From: Ciona intestinalis
Taxonomy: Eukaryota; Chordata; Ascidiacea; Phlebobranchia; Cionidae
Assembly: GCF_000224145.3 (NCBI RefSeq)
Contig: NW_004190506.2
Coordinates: forward strand, 52,030 to 116,029
Direction of reading: 5' to 3'
DNA length: 64,000 nucleotides
The number at the start of each line of letters is the position of its first letter. The first letter of the stretch is position 1. A model generated the notes under the pieces. That model was not told the DNA's origin. It saw nothing but the letters and a program-made list of their open reading frames with translations, and ran no database searches. The position numbers were made by a program, and so were the translations under genes. Positions 49,301 through 59,500 of the stretch are shown here, one piece after another.

Positions 49301-51622
49301 GGGACACCTTTAGCACATAATATCTAAATATCCTAATCGTTTTTCTAACAATTAACAACGGCCTGTTGGAGTCGTGAGGATACGGTTTAAAAAATTTTTA
49401 AATGTTCTTTGTTATTACAAAGTTGGACGAGAAAATGGAATGAAAAGTTGTCTCATCTTCCCCCACGCCCTACTATAACCACCGTTCTGTTTTTTTTCCT
49501 GCTGGTGGGACAACGCCGGTCGTAATAACACGAGTGTTGTTTAAAACACCCCCTGCCCCCTAATGAGTTACCACATATGTAACTTTGTGGGTAATAGTTT
49601 TATCTTTTTTGTAAGTAAGGCTCACAATTTGGTCAAACCATTGGCGAAAATGCCCAATGGGGCGAAAATGCCCTCATACCAATGGGGCGAAAATGCCCTC
49701 AAACCATTGGCGAAAATGCCCTAATACGCCCACAATCGTAGCAGCATAAACTATATTGCATAAACGATGGAGATAGCTGTCGATATTCATTTTAACAGGA
49801 TATGATCTATCACACGGCATGCTGCTAAACAGGATGCATAACACAATGTAGAATAGGAAAGTTACTAAGACGCGTACTTGTGTGTATTGGTCATCGGTTA
49901 CTAAGAACCCATGTTGTGTCTACCTAAATAAATATCCTGTGTATAAATACGGCATCTATCTAAATACATTACATGGACCAGAATTTACTTATAAATATTG
50001 ACACCATTTTATTTTGTAAACGTTCTACCTTGTTCAAAACAATAAAACCTCGAGATAATTAGTTACTACCAGCATATTATCAAGGTATTTTAACTACCGT
50101 TTTCCGGCCACCCGAGGATATTGCAAGTTACATTAGTGTATACCTTATCTAAGACTAAGTTAAACGTTTCAACGGATTGAATTCCATCGTCACTTATAGT
50201 TGAACACTTGTCGCCCGTCCCCCTCTTATGTACACGCATCATTCCGCCAATGAAAATATCACCGGGTCGGTACTGGACCAGATTTCCTTTAGCGTTCTGC
50301 AATTTAGGAATAACTCGCGTTATACCCACAACGTTACATTCTTTTCTATATGAGTAAGGTCCTGCAGTGTGGCAGAGAACCCATTTTATCGTGGGACCCT
50401 TTTTGACCTTTAAAAACCCCACGAAAAGCAAGACCAGAGGGAATAGGATTCATTTCTTTCCCATTTACAAACATAGGCGATCGAAATCTGTTTAGGTTCC
50501 TCAGACCTACAGGACTGGAGCCTTGTATCGTAACATAGTAGGCCGTGATTGTAACATAGCCCACTCAATAATATTTATTTCCTATTGTGTAGACATACGA
50601 GCTCACGTTTTAATGGGAACCACCGCGGCTTATAAAAAAACTGAATAAGCGCGGTTACTGTAAAATACCCAGAACAGTTGATACTTCCTGTTACAATCGC
50701 GGAAGCCATAACGTTACAACGCTACATATACACGGACGTTGCATATAGCGTATGACGTGGCCATGCTATGAACACCATAGTAATGAAACAAATAATAATT
50801 CCGTACATAGTTAGTACTGCGTGGGGAAATGAAAAACCTTTAGCACATAATATCCAAATATCCTGATCGTGTTTAAAACAATCAACAGCGGTCTGTGGAA
50901 ATCAGAAGAGTTTTATAATTCTTTGAATGTTTTTTATTTACTACCAAATGGGACGAGAAAATAGATTAAAATGATGTCCTATCCCCCCCCCCTACTGTAT
51001 AACTAATAACTTCCTTATGGAGTACCTCATACGCGGCCGATCCTGGTGGGACGTAGTTTTTGATGATAGTGTTGTATAAGTTATCTGTAAAGATTGTATT
51101 TAATATACACTGTATATAATGTGCATGGTAGTAGTACACTGACCACTAAAGCAAATATAGTAGGATGAAGGAAGATGGGACACTTTTTTTAGATATTATG
51201 TGCTAAGGTGTCCCATCTCACCCCACCAGTACTACATTTAGGAATATTTTGTTTTATTTCCAAAAACGTAATATGTTACATTACGTATTAGTTTTAACCA
51301 AGAAATGCAAAGGAACGGTATAAGGATACTGGAAAACGCACTGTTGGTTAAGTGTATACACGAGTTACCAGTTATACCAATTAGGATTAAGAGTACAAAG
51401 CCAAATGAATATAAAAGGGGTCGGGAATATGTGGCCAATTCGAAAACTATATGTAGACCAATACAGTGCACGCTTAATGTTAGGCCCTGTCGTATATTTA
51501 GTAATCATTAATGTAGTTATAAGAAATAAAAATGCGCATGAAGACTTACCGTTTGCCGATAATTGCCTGTCATTCAATAGCATTAAAACTATTACCGACC
51601 TCACTACCGCTCTAATGCCCAT
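37288..51622 (-). CDS. Metabotropic glutamate receptor-like class C GPCR
   Basis: Visible exons: 51550-51622 (signal peptide MGIRAVVRSVIVLMLL), 51026-51084, 50144-50296, 49031-49120, 47390-47570, 46841-46966, 46224-46385, 45749-45910, 45127-45212, 44569-44725, 43840-43956, 43514-43611, 42901-43031, 42438-42570, 41959-42159, 40958-41234, 40528-40610, 37699-37841, 37288-37462. All phases agree (868 residues as assembled). Venus flytrap: GDIFIGGMMRVHKRG, VKLGSLMIDTC, FIGSDGW, TRNPWFAEYL, LAKM (agonist lysine position). Cys-rich linker: VCCWQCQACFPGQY. Seven TM: DTPIVKASGK, GFTMYASCVIWLAFLPIY, then CLFGFRCYVILFQPE. A stretch of about 60-70 residues between exons 49031 and 47570 is missing. The final tail and stop run into an interspersed repeat, so the C-terminus is doubtful. 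Couples to G protein by family knowledge; subgroup not assigned. Confidence 0.9.
37548..37682 (+). mobile_element. SINE head fragment
   Basis: GGCTCGACGTGTCGCTATTG to an A-rich spacer; between the TM7 and tail exons of the receptor. Confidence 0.6.
38197..38258 (+). repeat. Two-copy 30-bp direct repeat
   Basis: TGATGCAATCAGAATAACAC occurs twice in tandem, followed by GG(G)ACTTGTCA / GGACCTGTCA. Confidence 0.85.
39059..39400. repeat. Left copy of exact 342-bp duplication at a gap
   Basis: Identical as read to 39451-39792 (offset 392) and ends exactly at the first N. Confidence 0.9.
39401..39450. other. Assembly gap, 50 N
   Basis: Run of exactly 50 N, a placeholder size. Confidence 1.
39451..39792. 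repeat. Right copy of exact 342-bp duplication at a gap
   Basis: Starts exactly after the last N; same sequence as 39059-39400. Most likely two contig ends that overlap but were not merged. Confidence 0.9.
40307..40418 (+). mobile_element. MITE copy, short form
   Basis: About 110 bases: left half deleted between CACCTTTAAA and TTCTTTGTTTACTA. Confidence 0.75.
40640..40740 (-). mobile_element. SINE 3' fragment
   Basis: CGACAGTCGTTATAACATGAG; CCTCGTGTCAGCTTACGAG. Confidence 0.7.
40828..40885 (+). repeat. GGTGAGGTCC-type repeat
   Basis: TGAGGACCTTGTGAAGGACC. Confidence 0.5.
41731..41928 (-). mobile_element. MITE copy
   Basis: Near-consensus, 30 bases downstream of the receptor exon ending at 41959. 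Confidence 0.85.
42178..42285 (-). mobile_element. MITE left half
   Basis: GGGGTAAGATGGCTCATG and TCGTCCCATTTGGTAG present; right half replaced by a SINE. Confidence 0.6.
42305..42425 (+). mobile_element. SINE 3' fragment
   Basis: TAAGCTGGCACAAGGTG; ends 12 bases before a TM exon, so it borders the splice donor. Confidence 0.7.
42640..42880 (+). mobile_element. SINE, nearly full length
   Basis: Head GCGAGGCTCGACC, TGGGTTGTCTCAAAT, 3' end CGCCACGCGAGGATAAT. Confidence 0.7.
43069..43267 (-). mobile_element. MITE copy
   Basis: Complete, ends TAGTGGAGTGGGGCAAGATG and CCCCCACACCACTGCTA. Confidence 0.8.
43291..43376 (-). mobile_element. MITE left part joined to SINE head
   Basis: TAGTGGAGTGGGGAAAGAAG start; truncated where an antisense SINE head (to about 43410) begins. 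Confidence 0.65.
44013..44206 (+). mobile_element. MITE copy
   Basis: Complete, just upstream (in receptor orientation) of exon 43840-43956. Confidence 0.85.
44757..44868 (+). mobile_element. SINE 3' end, left arm of inverted pair
   Basis: CACCCACAAAGTAACATACA to GCGAGGATAAAGTAAG. Confidence 0.85.
44876..45045 (-). mobile_element. SINE 3' end, right arm of inverted pair
   Basis: Nearly the exact reverse complement of 44757-44868, after a spacer of about 20 bases. Confidence 0.85.
45046..45092 (+). repeat. (TTCA)n microsatellite
   Basis: Eleven or so units of ATTC next to an antisense SINE; the SINE tail unit has the same sequence on the other strand. Confidence 0.9.
45415..45438. repeat. 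(AT)n microsatellite
   Basis: Twelve AT units directly before a MITE. Confidence 0.85.
45440..45630 (+). mobile_element. MITE copy, diverged
   Basis: GGGGCAAGGTAGGACACC to TCACCCCAACTTACTATA. Confidence 0.7.
46045..46192 (+). mobile_element. SINE with internal deletion
   Basis: GGTTGTCCAGATTATC, A-rich spacer, then CTCGTAAGCTG joined directly to TTTTCGGCCACGC. Confidence 0.65.
46430..46618 (+). mobile_element. MITE copy
   Basis: Left end begins GGGGGGAAGATGGGACACC; right end consensus. Confidence 0.8.
47255..47340 (-). mobile_element. MITE fragment
   Basis: TCGTCTCATTTGGTATTAAAC then a shortened CTTCTTACCCCGTAGTACTA end. Confidence 0.55.
47610..47735 (+). mobile_element. SINE 3' fragment
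   Basis: AACTTGTAAGCTAGCACG; 35 bases upstream of a receptor exon. Confidence 0.6.
47759..47948 (+). mobile_element. MITE copy
   Basis: Left TIR shortened, remainder consensus. Confidence 0.8.
48455..48670 (-). mobile_element. Antisense SINE copies around a gap
   Basis: 48463-48585 matches the arm at 44876 almost base for base; 48636-48660 (CCTCGTACCCGCTTACGGG) is a second, different copy. Confidence 0.75.
48586..48635. other. Assembly gap, 50 N
   Basis: Flanked on both sides by antisense SINE sequence; lies in the intron interval where a receptor exon is missing. Confidence 1.
48898..48975 (+). repeat. GGTGAGGTCC-type repeat
   Basis: ATGGGTGAGGTCCTTGTC; best-preserved left end. Confidence 0.7.
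49155..49225 (+). mobile_element. SINE head fragment
   Basis: AGGTTCGAGGCTCGACGCTG contains a good B-box. Confidence 0.55.
49279..49478 (+). mobile_element. MITE copy
   Basis: Near-consensus; one of the best left ends in the window. Confidence 0.85.
49487..49760 (-). mobile_element. SINE, antisense, with internal expansion
   Basis: 3' part at 49500-49610, head CGCCCACAATCGTAGCAGC at 49729; the tandem repeat at 49635-49735 sits in between. Confidence 0.7.
49635..49735. repeat. Four-copy tandem repeat inside a SINE
   Basis: GGCGAAAATGCCC recurs four times with spacers based on CTCAAACCAATGG; unit about 25 bases. Confidence 0.85.
50098..50140 (+). mobile_element. SINE 3' stub
   Basis: GTTTTCCGGCCACCCGAGG, ending at the splice donor of the 50144 exon. 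Confidence 0.6.
50343..50402 (+). repeat. GGTGAGGTCC-type repeat
   Basis: GAGTAAGGTCCTGCAGTGTGG. Confidence 0.5.
50810..51003 (+). mobile_element. MITE copy abutting a receptor exon
   Basis: Ends about 25 bases from the small exon 51026-51084. Confidence 0.75.
51158..51234. mobile_element. Minimal MITE (TIRs only)
   Basis: 77 bases: both TIRs flank only AGATATTATGTGCTA. Confidence 0.75.
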
Positions 51623-51969
51623 TACGGTTTCTAGTTGTTTCTAAAATGTGACAACAGCGGAGCAGTTTTTACTTTCCTTTAACTATCAAGCTATACTATG
51701 GTCTCCTCGGAAATTCAATTTAAATAAAAAATTGACGATGCCCTTTAAGTGAAATATATCTCTTATATTATACAAACTCTTAGACTTGATTTTTGTCTAT
51801 TACATATTTCCTAGTTTCAAACTATTCCCGAGGTCGACTATGTGTGCTTTGCGATTATGAAAGCCAACTATAACATCGGACATGAATATTTTATGTTCAT
51901 CAACGCTTAAATGAACACATGTTCATTCATTTGTTAACTCTCACTTCAACTAAATTTAGCCGTATCAGA

Positions 51970-52167
51970 TGGTGGGATAAGATGGGACGTATTTTCATCT
52001 TATTTCCCTGTCCATTTAGTTACTTAGTAGTAAACAAAGATTATTCACAGAATTTTATAACCGTAGCCTTGCGATTCATATATAGACTATTCGTAATTGT
52101 TCAAAACACGATGGGAAAACACCGCATTAGGGTGCCAAATATATCCCATTTTACCCCACAATACTAT
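51970..52167 (-). mobile_element. MITE copy
   Basis: GGTGGGATAAGATGGGACG to TTTTACCCCACAATACTA. Confidence 0.75.
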
Positions 52168-52477
52168 AATCTACTGTCTATCTATACACATTTTTACTAA
52201 CGTGGTACCGTGTTTTAAACCATTTCTGCTACGCTAATATTGCTTAGCTTAGGTAAACACTCATTTGCAGTACGCAACTACCGTTTCGCTTACAATTAAA
52301 ACACGGGAAGTACTACACAGTTATTTTGCAAAGCTCAAATTGAACTGCTGGCGGAGTCACTTCGTCATCGCTGTATGATTCATATTGCGTTTAACTAAAC
52401 ATAAATATAACGCGGTCATGTAAGCCAGTACACTATGATCCGGGCAATACATTTTTTTAGCTGGTTCAGTTTTATTT

Positions 52478-52545
52478 TTTATTGGTGAGGTGGTCTTACA
52501 TCAAGCCACGCCACGCGACCTGGGCTAAGGAGTTGGCGTACCACC
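52478..52545 (+). repeat. GGTGAGGTCC-type repeat
   Basis: TTGGTGAGGTGGTCTTAC, CGCGACCTGGGCTAAGG. Confidence 0.5.
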
Positions 52546-52877
52546 TCTTCGATCTGATTATGATTCTCGTGTAATTTAAAAACCATAAATTTAAATAGAC
52601 ACACCAAAACAGACTGTTCTAACTAAAAATTTAAAACATTAACTTCTAACGTGTAACCACAACAACATCTAATAAACTGTTACCTCTTACAAAATCCCAA
52701 ACTTTACCACTATAACTCCAACATTGTTTTGAATTTGACGAATAAAATTAGAACTGTCGAAACAGCGATTTTATTTAGCACTCTAGCCCGTTAACCCATA
52801 TTAAGAAATACACCTCCATAGTTTATGTCACATGTCAGTAATATATCTAAATTTGGGATATGTGGAACTAATATATA

Positions 52878-52934
52878 TATATTATAGAAGCGCAATGTGT
52901 TCTTAAGTATCCCGTCTTCCCCCGCGGTACTATA
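52878..52934. mobile_element. MITE right-end fragment
   Basis: AAGTATCCCGTCTTCCCCCG and GGTACTATA. Confidence 0.5.
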
Positions 52935-53004
52935 TATATAATCTTCAATGTTATGATTATACACGTCATTTATATAGTTTGGGACAAATTTAACTTTATT
53001 TGTT

Positions 53005-53170
53005 GGTCTAATGACCGCCGGAAACTATGTGTTGAGTGGCGGGCAATGACCAACGTTATAACACGGCTGTTTTGTCCCGTACAACTCGTGCCCTTATGGG
53101 TTACCAAGCATGTAACATGGTATCTCTTTGTTGTTGTATGACTGATAATGTAGACAACCCGTCATGCAGC
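53005..53170 (-). mobile_element. SINE 3' fragment
   Basis: AACGTTATAACACGGCTG and CAACTCGTGCCCTTATGGG. Confidence 0.6.
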
Positions 53171-53317
53171 GCTAACCGTTTATCGTATCGATTTTTATTC
53201 TGCACGCATTTTAGTTTTACCCATAGAGCAAGATACTTGTCCACACATGTCGGAATATAACCCTTTGTGATATCCATTATCAATTATTAGATGTTTTAAA
53301 CCCAAGGTATATTTTAA

Positions 53318-53402
53318 AAGTAACATACGGAATATAACAGATACTATCTAGCGTTTTTCGGCAACGCCAGGATAAAGCAAGTTACATTCATTCTTTCATT
53401 AC
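53318..53402 (+). mobile_element. SINE 3' fragment
   Basis: AACGCCAGGATAAAGCAAG and TTCA-type tail. Confidence 0.6.
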
Positions 53403-53510
53403 TATATGTATTTTTTTTGACACGCAGTACAGTTTGCAATACACAGAGGATATGGTATACGGTAAAATACGGTAAACAATATTAAAAAGCGATATATGTG
53501 GTAAGTAGAA

Positions 53511-56500
53511 TCATTTTAAAGTGTTTAGTGAGACAAGAGAGCCGTAAACATCAAGCGGTGTTTCCTGTATAGCACTTGGTCGTCTATACTTTGAATTAGA
53601 TTTCGTCGAATTCGTTGCCGAAACTGGCAACACTGTTCGTTTACGGTTTTTTCCCGAATACGTCACCGTTCTCGTAAATAAGTTGTTTTGTTTCTTTTCA
53701 GACGTTGCTAAACTTTCAGCTGATGACGTAGATGGATCAGTTGTGACATCGTTCTCAGTGACGTCATCTTTATCTCTGATGACGTCATTAACGCGTCGGT
53801 CGCGCTGTTTGTCGGTTTCGGTGAGTTGTTGTTGAAATGTTGATATTTCTTGGTTCTGTTAGAATAAAATTTATAACAAGAGAGCATAGCTCTAATGAAT
53901 AAGCACGTATCGTTTTATTTTTATTTTTCCATAACCTAAAATAGGCCAAATAGTTCTGTTAACTAAAGGGTGCCTGATTTTTGGTAGTGTGCTTGACTTT
54001 GGAGCTGTGTAGGTATTAATTACTTGTTAATTAAGCGATTTTACGCAACTATGTTTAGCAAATAAATTATGACGACTATGCACGTTATAGTTCTAGTGAT
54101 GAAAATAGTAAAATAAATTTACCCAAAAAGTATCCAAAGAATATTTCAAATGCTCTTTGTTTTGTTGGTAGATAAGATTCAATTTGTTGGCAATGTCTGG
54201 ACGAACTATAAGGCCAATGTTTTTCGGAAGTTTCAACTCTTCTTCTTGTTTCCTACCAGGAGAGGGAGGTAGAGCACTGTCGGGTGAGCTACTATGTGTC
54301 CACCTTGATCTGTCGTCTGATTGGCTGAAATGTTAGGAATTTTTACTTAAATTTTCATAATTTAAAAAAAAAGGCAACCTGTAATAATATTTGGTGCATT
54401 TTAGTTTCTATATGGGTGGCATTTTTGTCCAAATCTAGCCTGGAAACAAATCCCCACCAACATAGAATGGAATTTAATATGCGTAGGGTCCTTGCTGAGA
54501 ACCCAGGGTTTAAGCCAGATTGCCCTTTTATACATAGTGTATTTAACAACTGTTGTTTTGCTGTTCCCCTCTCTTCGTTCTTTAAATAAGATGACTTTTG
54601 CAATCATTTTCAAAATGCTTAATAAAAATTGTGATATAATAATAACTCACGTTATTGTTGTATATCTTGTGCTTTCCAAACTAACATCCACCCCACTGAT
54701 AGATTGTGTTTTTGCTGTTGACTTTTTAGCAGTGGAACCAATAGATTTATGGCTCTGTGAATTATAATTTATAATCAAAAGATGCAATCAAATTATTATA
54801 GTTAATTTTTTAGACTAAGAAATTATATTCAACAACATTAAAAGCGTTTAAAATGTTCTTTTAGTTGGAATCTGTTCGGTTTACCTAGAACAATATTTGA
54901 AAACAGTTGCTTTTAGATATACTTTTTTATTTCTTGTACTGACATAGCAACAGCTGTTTTACTGCCTGTTATCGGATTAATTAAAATAAAGTTTTTTGGG
55001 CCCTAAATCCTTAAACAAAGACCTCACTTTTATAAAATAAAATTAAAACTACAAGATGTTTTATTTTGTATCAAAATGTATTTTATAATTAACTACAACT
55101 TACAGAGACTTCCAGGTTCAGAACTTCAATTACATCTGCAGCTCTCAGCATATACAGTTCTGTGTAGCCACAAGCAGTAACGTTGCTGCTACGTTTTAAT
55201 GTCTGATGCATGGAAAGGAAATTCTCTTCCCCAAATATTTCACCGTCAAGGACCAGGTTAACATGGCCGTCAATTTCTCTGGTAATTAAAAAATAAAGTT
55301 TTATGGTTCTGTGGGGTAAGATGGACTTCCACATATAGTAGTTACGACATTTACAGAATATAGTAGGGTGGGGGAAGATGGGACATCATTAACACATAAA
55401 ATCCCAATATCCTGACTAACGTTTAAACAATTAACAATGGTCTATGAGAGTCGGAAGGATACGGTTTTATAATTCTTTGAATGTCATTTTGTTATTACCA
55501 AATTAAACGAAAAAATGGAATAAAAATGTGTTCCTTCTTTCCCTACCCTAACATATGTGGATTTGAAACTTATATTATAATTTATGGGTTTTGTATTGAA
55601 TTACCATTTTTTGGTAAAGAAATAAATTAACATTTACATTTTTGCAAATATTGCTGCTACAGCCATGGAATTGAAAGAGATAATCAATATAAAATAGACT
55701 GTGAAGTACCAAGTTTTGCTCACCTTATATTTTGTAGCACACCACTTCCCACAATGTAAACCTCCCGCGCAGGTTCCCCACTTTTATAAACAAACTGCCC
55801 AGGAAGGTAAACCAACCTCTCCAACTTTCCAATCAACCTTCTTAGAGTGGATGAGCTCAAGTTCATCAGTTCAGGTATCTGAATATGAATGATTGTAACT
55901 TAAATGTGGGAGATCTGTTATTTATTACACAGGGGTTCTGTTTTTTTCAACTTGTGCTCGCTCACAAGTTATTATGTATGTAACTTATTTGTCCTCATGC
56001 GGCTGGCTACAACAATATTTATAACATGAGTGTTCTGTTTCATACACCTCGTGTCTGCTTACAAGTTACCACATATGTAACTTTATGAGTGAATAAATGT
56101 AACTTAAATACCCTCGCATGACGGCTTATTAATTACCAATTTATTCTAAAAATAAACATAAATTGCTCAAACCTGTTTAAATGCTGCGTAACAATCATGG
56201 TTTGTGATCTCATTTCTCACAGACAAAGGAAGATGACGTAATAGTCGTCCTTTGTCTAAATGACCCAACTCAGAACTGAAAAAAAACATGTTTTTAATTT
56301 TTAAAAGTAATTCTTGGAAGTATGGGGGGTATTGGTGGGAAAAATTAAAAATATGGTAAAAGCATGTTTAAATTAGTTTAAACTTTAAAAAAACAACTTA
56401 GAATATGGTTAAACCCTGCTATAAAAATTACAGCTAATAAAAGGATTTAATATGTGCTCAAAAGTTATTTACTGGTTGAGCATATGCTGGTAGAACAATT

Positions 56501-59500
56501 CAACTTTGTGTCTTAATTCCTCAGGTAGACTTGTCCTTGCAAAGTAATTCCTTGTTGTTTGGATTTCATTTTCCAAAGTCATTCTGCGGGAAAGTTGTCC
56601 ATGCACAAGACTTGACATGTAAGCTGGAATTTATATTTTTATTTAAAGGGAGCATACCAACGAAAAGTTTAATTTGTACATTGACAGAAATGCCAAATTT
56701 TCAAACGACTTTTTAAAACCAAAAGCACTTTTCCAAGTAAATTATTTTTTTTTCTGTTTTTTTTTGTGTATGTAGTCTGATACCAGTTAAATATATACCT
56801 AATTTATACAGGGAGATTTAATTTACAACAAACAGTCAAAGTTAAAACTACTCCTCATGGGTGTAGTGTTACTCTTATATATAGTAGGGTGGGGGAAGAT
56901 GGGACACGTTCTATTTTCTAGTCAAATTTGGTGGTAAACAAAGAACATTCAAAGATTTATTAAACCATATCCTCACGACTTTTTTAGACTGTTGGTAATT
57001 GTTTAAAACACAACCAAGTGTCCTATCTTTCCCCACAGTACTATATGTTGATGTTGTGATACATAACTTACCTATAAACAATGCCACCAGAATGATGGAT
57101 AGTAGTTGAAGGAGAATGGTGTATGCGAACCTGAGTTAAAAAACGAATGATTATTACTTTGATTGGCTTATATTAAAAAAAAATAAAAAATTCCCCCCCC
57201 CAAAAAAAATTCACCCATCAAGTTACATACGTGGTTACTAATAAGCGGTCACAGGTGTATAAAAGATAATATTCATGATATAACAAAATCCACTGGCCCC
57301 GTCACATGAATAAGAGTTACATTCCTTCATATGACTAATATCATAGCACATATGTTTAGGAATGTTTTAAAACACTCACTTAAAAAAAACAACTTATTAC
57401 TTACTGCCAATTTGTCTCAGGTAAGGGAGTTCCCCCAACCAGTGTCAGCACTTTTATCGACCAATAGAAAGAGTAGGAATACTGCCGCGTCACAAACCCG
57501 TATTCCGGAAACAAATTTGGATCGGGGTAAGACCAGCTCGTAAGTAAGTTACCTGGTCGTTGTAAAATGAAGTTTAAGTTATAGTGAATTGATAACAACA
57601 GTGTGGGTTGTGAGGTAAAGTTTAGCTGGCAATCCATTAGCTGGAGTTTTTTTTGTTTTTAAATGTTCCATAGGTCCAAAAAATACCCACTGTATGATTT
57701 TTTTGTAAAAAAGTTGGGCGTTCATGTTGAAAAGGAGCTTTAAAAAAATGTGTAGAATATTTCAGACATATTTACTGAAGTCTTGCTGTATAGCAAATAA
57801 AACATTGGAAATACATGACTTTTTTATACACTATTTTTTATAGCTGCTAAAAGCTCTTAACAATTTATTACTTACCATATCCATTAGTAGCCGACAATGT
57901 AAAATAGACACAAGCATTGTAATGCAGGATAACCAGGTAACTATGCATAAGGTTCAGGAATCTCCAGATGTTTGGAAACTTTGTGTTGCTTTCAACCATC
58001 CTTATGAATGTCAGCTGTGGAAGAATTTAATTTTATGAATGCCTGTCAGTGTACATTGGGTGTGAACATATTTACCACTCTATATATGGAAATAGTATAG
58101 TGTTTATATATTTGTAGCTCGTAAGCGGGCACGAGGTGTATCAACACCAATGTTATAACGACTATTGTTGCCCCACCACTGGAGGATAAAAAAGTAAAAT
58201 TCATTTATATTTACTGTTCTGTAGAATCTTGCAATCCTGTTCATCCTGTAGTAAGGGTTGATGTGGGAGATGAAGAAAAGGTCAGATGGGAAGATGGAGA
58301 TCACATCGAAGAGGATCGTCCATTCATGGAGGCGATGCCGGACGATTAAGTTATGGTCTACAATGTTAGTTTAATTTGTATGTTAATGGGAATGCTGTGT
58401 CGCAAATTTGATGTATGATATATATATGGACACTAGGACACATATATAGTTATAATATTTATTGTATGAACTTGTTAGTTTTATCCTTGCAGGGCGAGGC
58501 AACGACATTTGTTATAACACAGGTTTACCGTTTCATACACCTTGTGCCCGTAGGTTTAAGGCTCGTTGCTGCTACTGTTGTGGGTATGTTTTATTGGGCA
58601 AGACACTTATACCAACTGTCGTCATGCAAGGGTAAAGCAAATTGCTTTCTTTAACACTCATGTATGTATATATAAATACCATTGATATAGATTCCACTTT
58701 TCAGGAACTTGGTCCTAAACTTTATAAAGATGTCAATCACGTAGATGAGATCAGAAATGGCGTCCATGGCGAACCACACGCCCTGCCAGGGTGTTTGGAT
58801 GTCTGAGTACAACAAGTTTTAGTAAAAATGTCACCAGTCAGATAGAAAAACGTCTGGATTTTTTTAATAGAAAGGTATCCTAACTATAATAAAATCATTT
58901 GGAATTAACTTCATTTTTTTTCCCTGTAATCTCTACAGTATTTTCGTTTTATTTCACTGAGTTGTGATATGTTTGCGATTTATTTTTGCATTACAAAGTC
59001 AAGTAATACACATATCCATTATATCAGTGTTTTCTAATTTGGTGTACCCTGGCATGGCGGGCCAACGGCAGTCGTTATAACACGGTTGTTCTGTTTTATA
59101 TACCTCCTGCCAGGTTACAAGTTACCGCATATGTAACATACTAGCTATATGCGGGCACTTCGCCTGATAATTTATAATATAGCAATGCGCTAGCGCCCTG
59201 GGTGTTGGGTTAATGGGGCGAATTATTGCATAAATCTTATTTTCCATGTTTGGTTGCACTATAGGACCTCTCCCATATAGAATATGAAACGCCACGAACC
59301 TGTTACGAATGTAGCTCTAAGCGGGATCGTCCACAAGTTGTAGAATAAAGCTATTGTTACAACCATCAGCCAATAATGAAGGAACGCGGTATCCGGTCTG
59401 TACGTTCGCCGCCATAACTTGAATGAATGAAACTTCACTAGCGACCAGAACCCAACGTTATGCGTCACTGATGACGTAGGAGTGACGTCACTCTTGTATT

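Larger units (their letters stand above)
51640..53510. other. Intergenic region between receptor and channel genes
   Basis: MITE and SINE copies only; a repeat-free AT-rich stretch at about 52200-52860 shows no coding or RNA gene signal. Confidence 0.5.
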
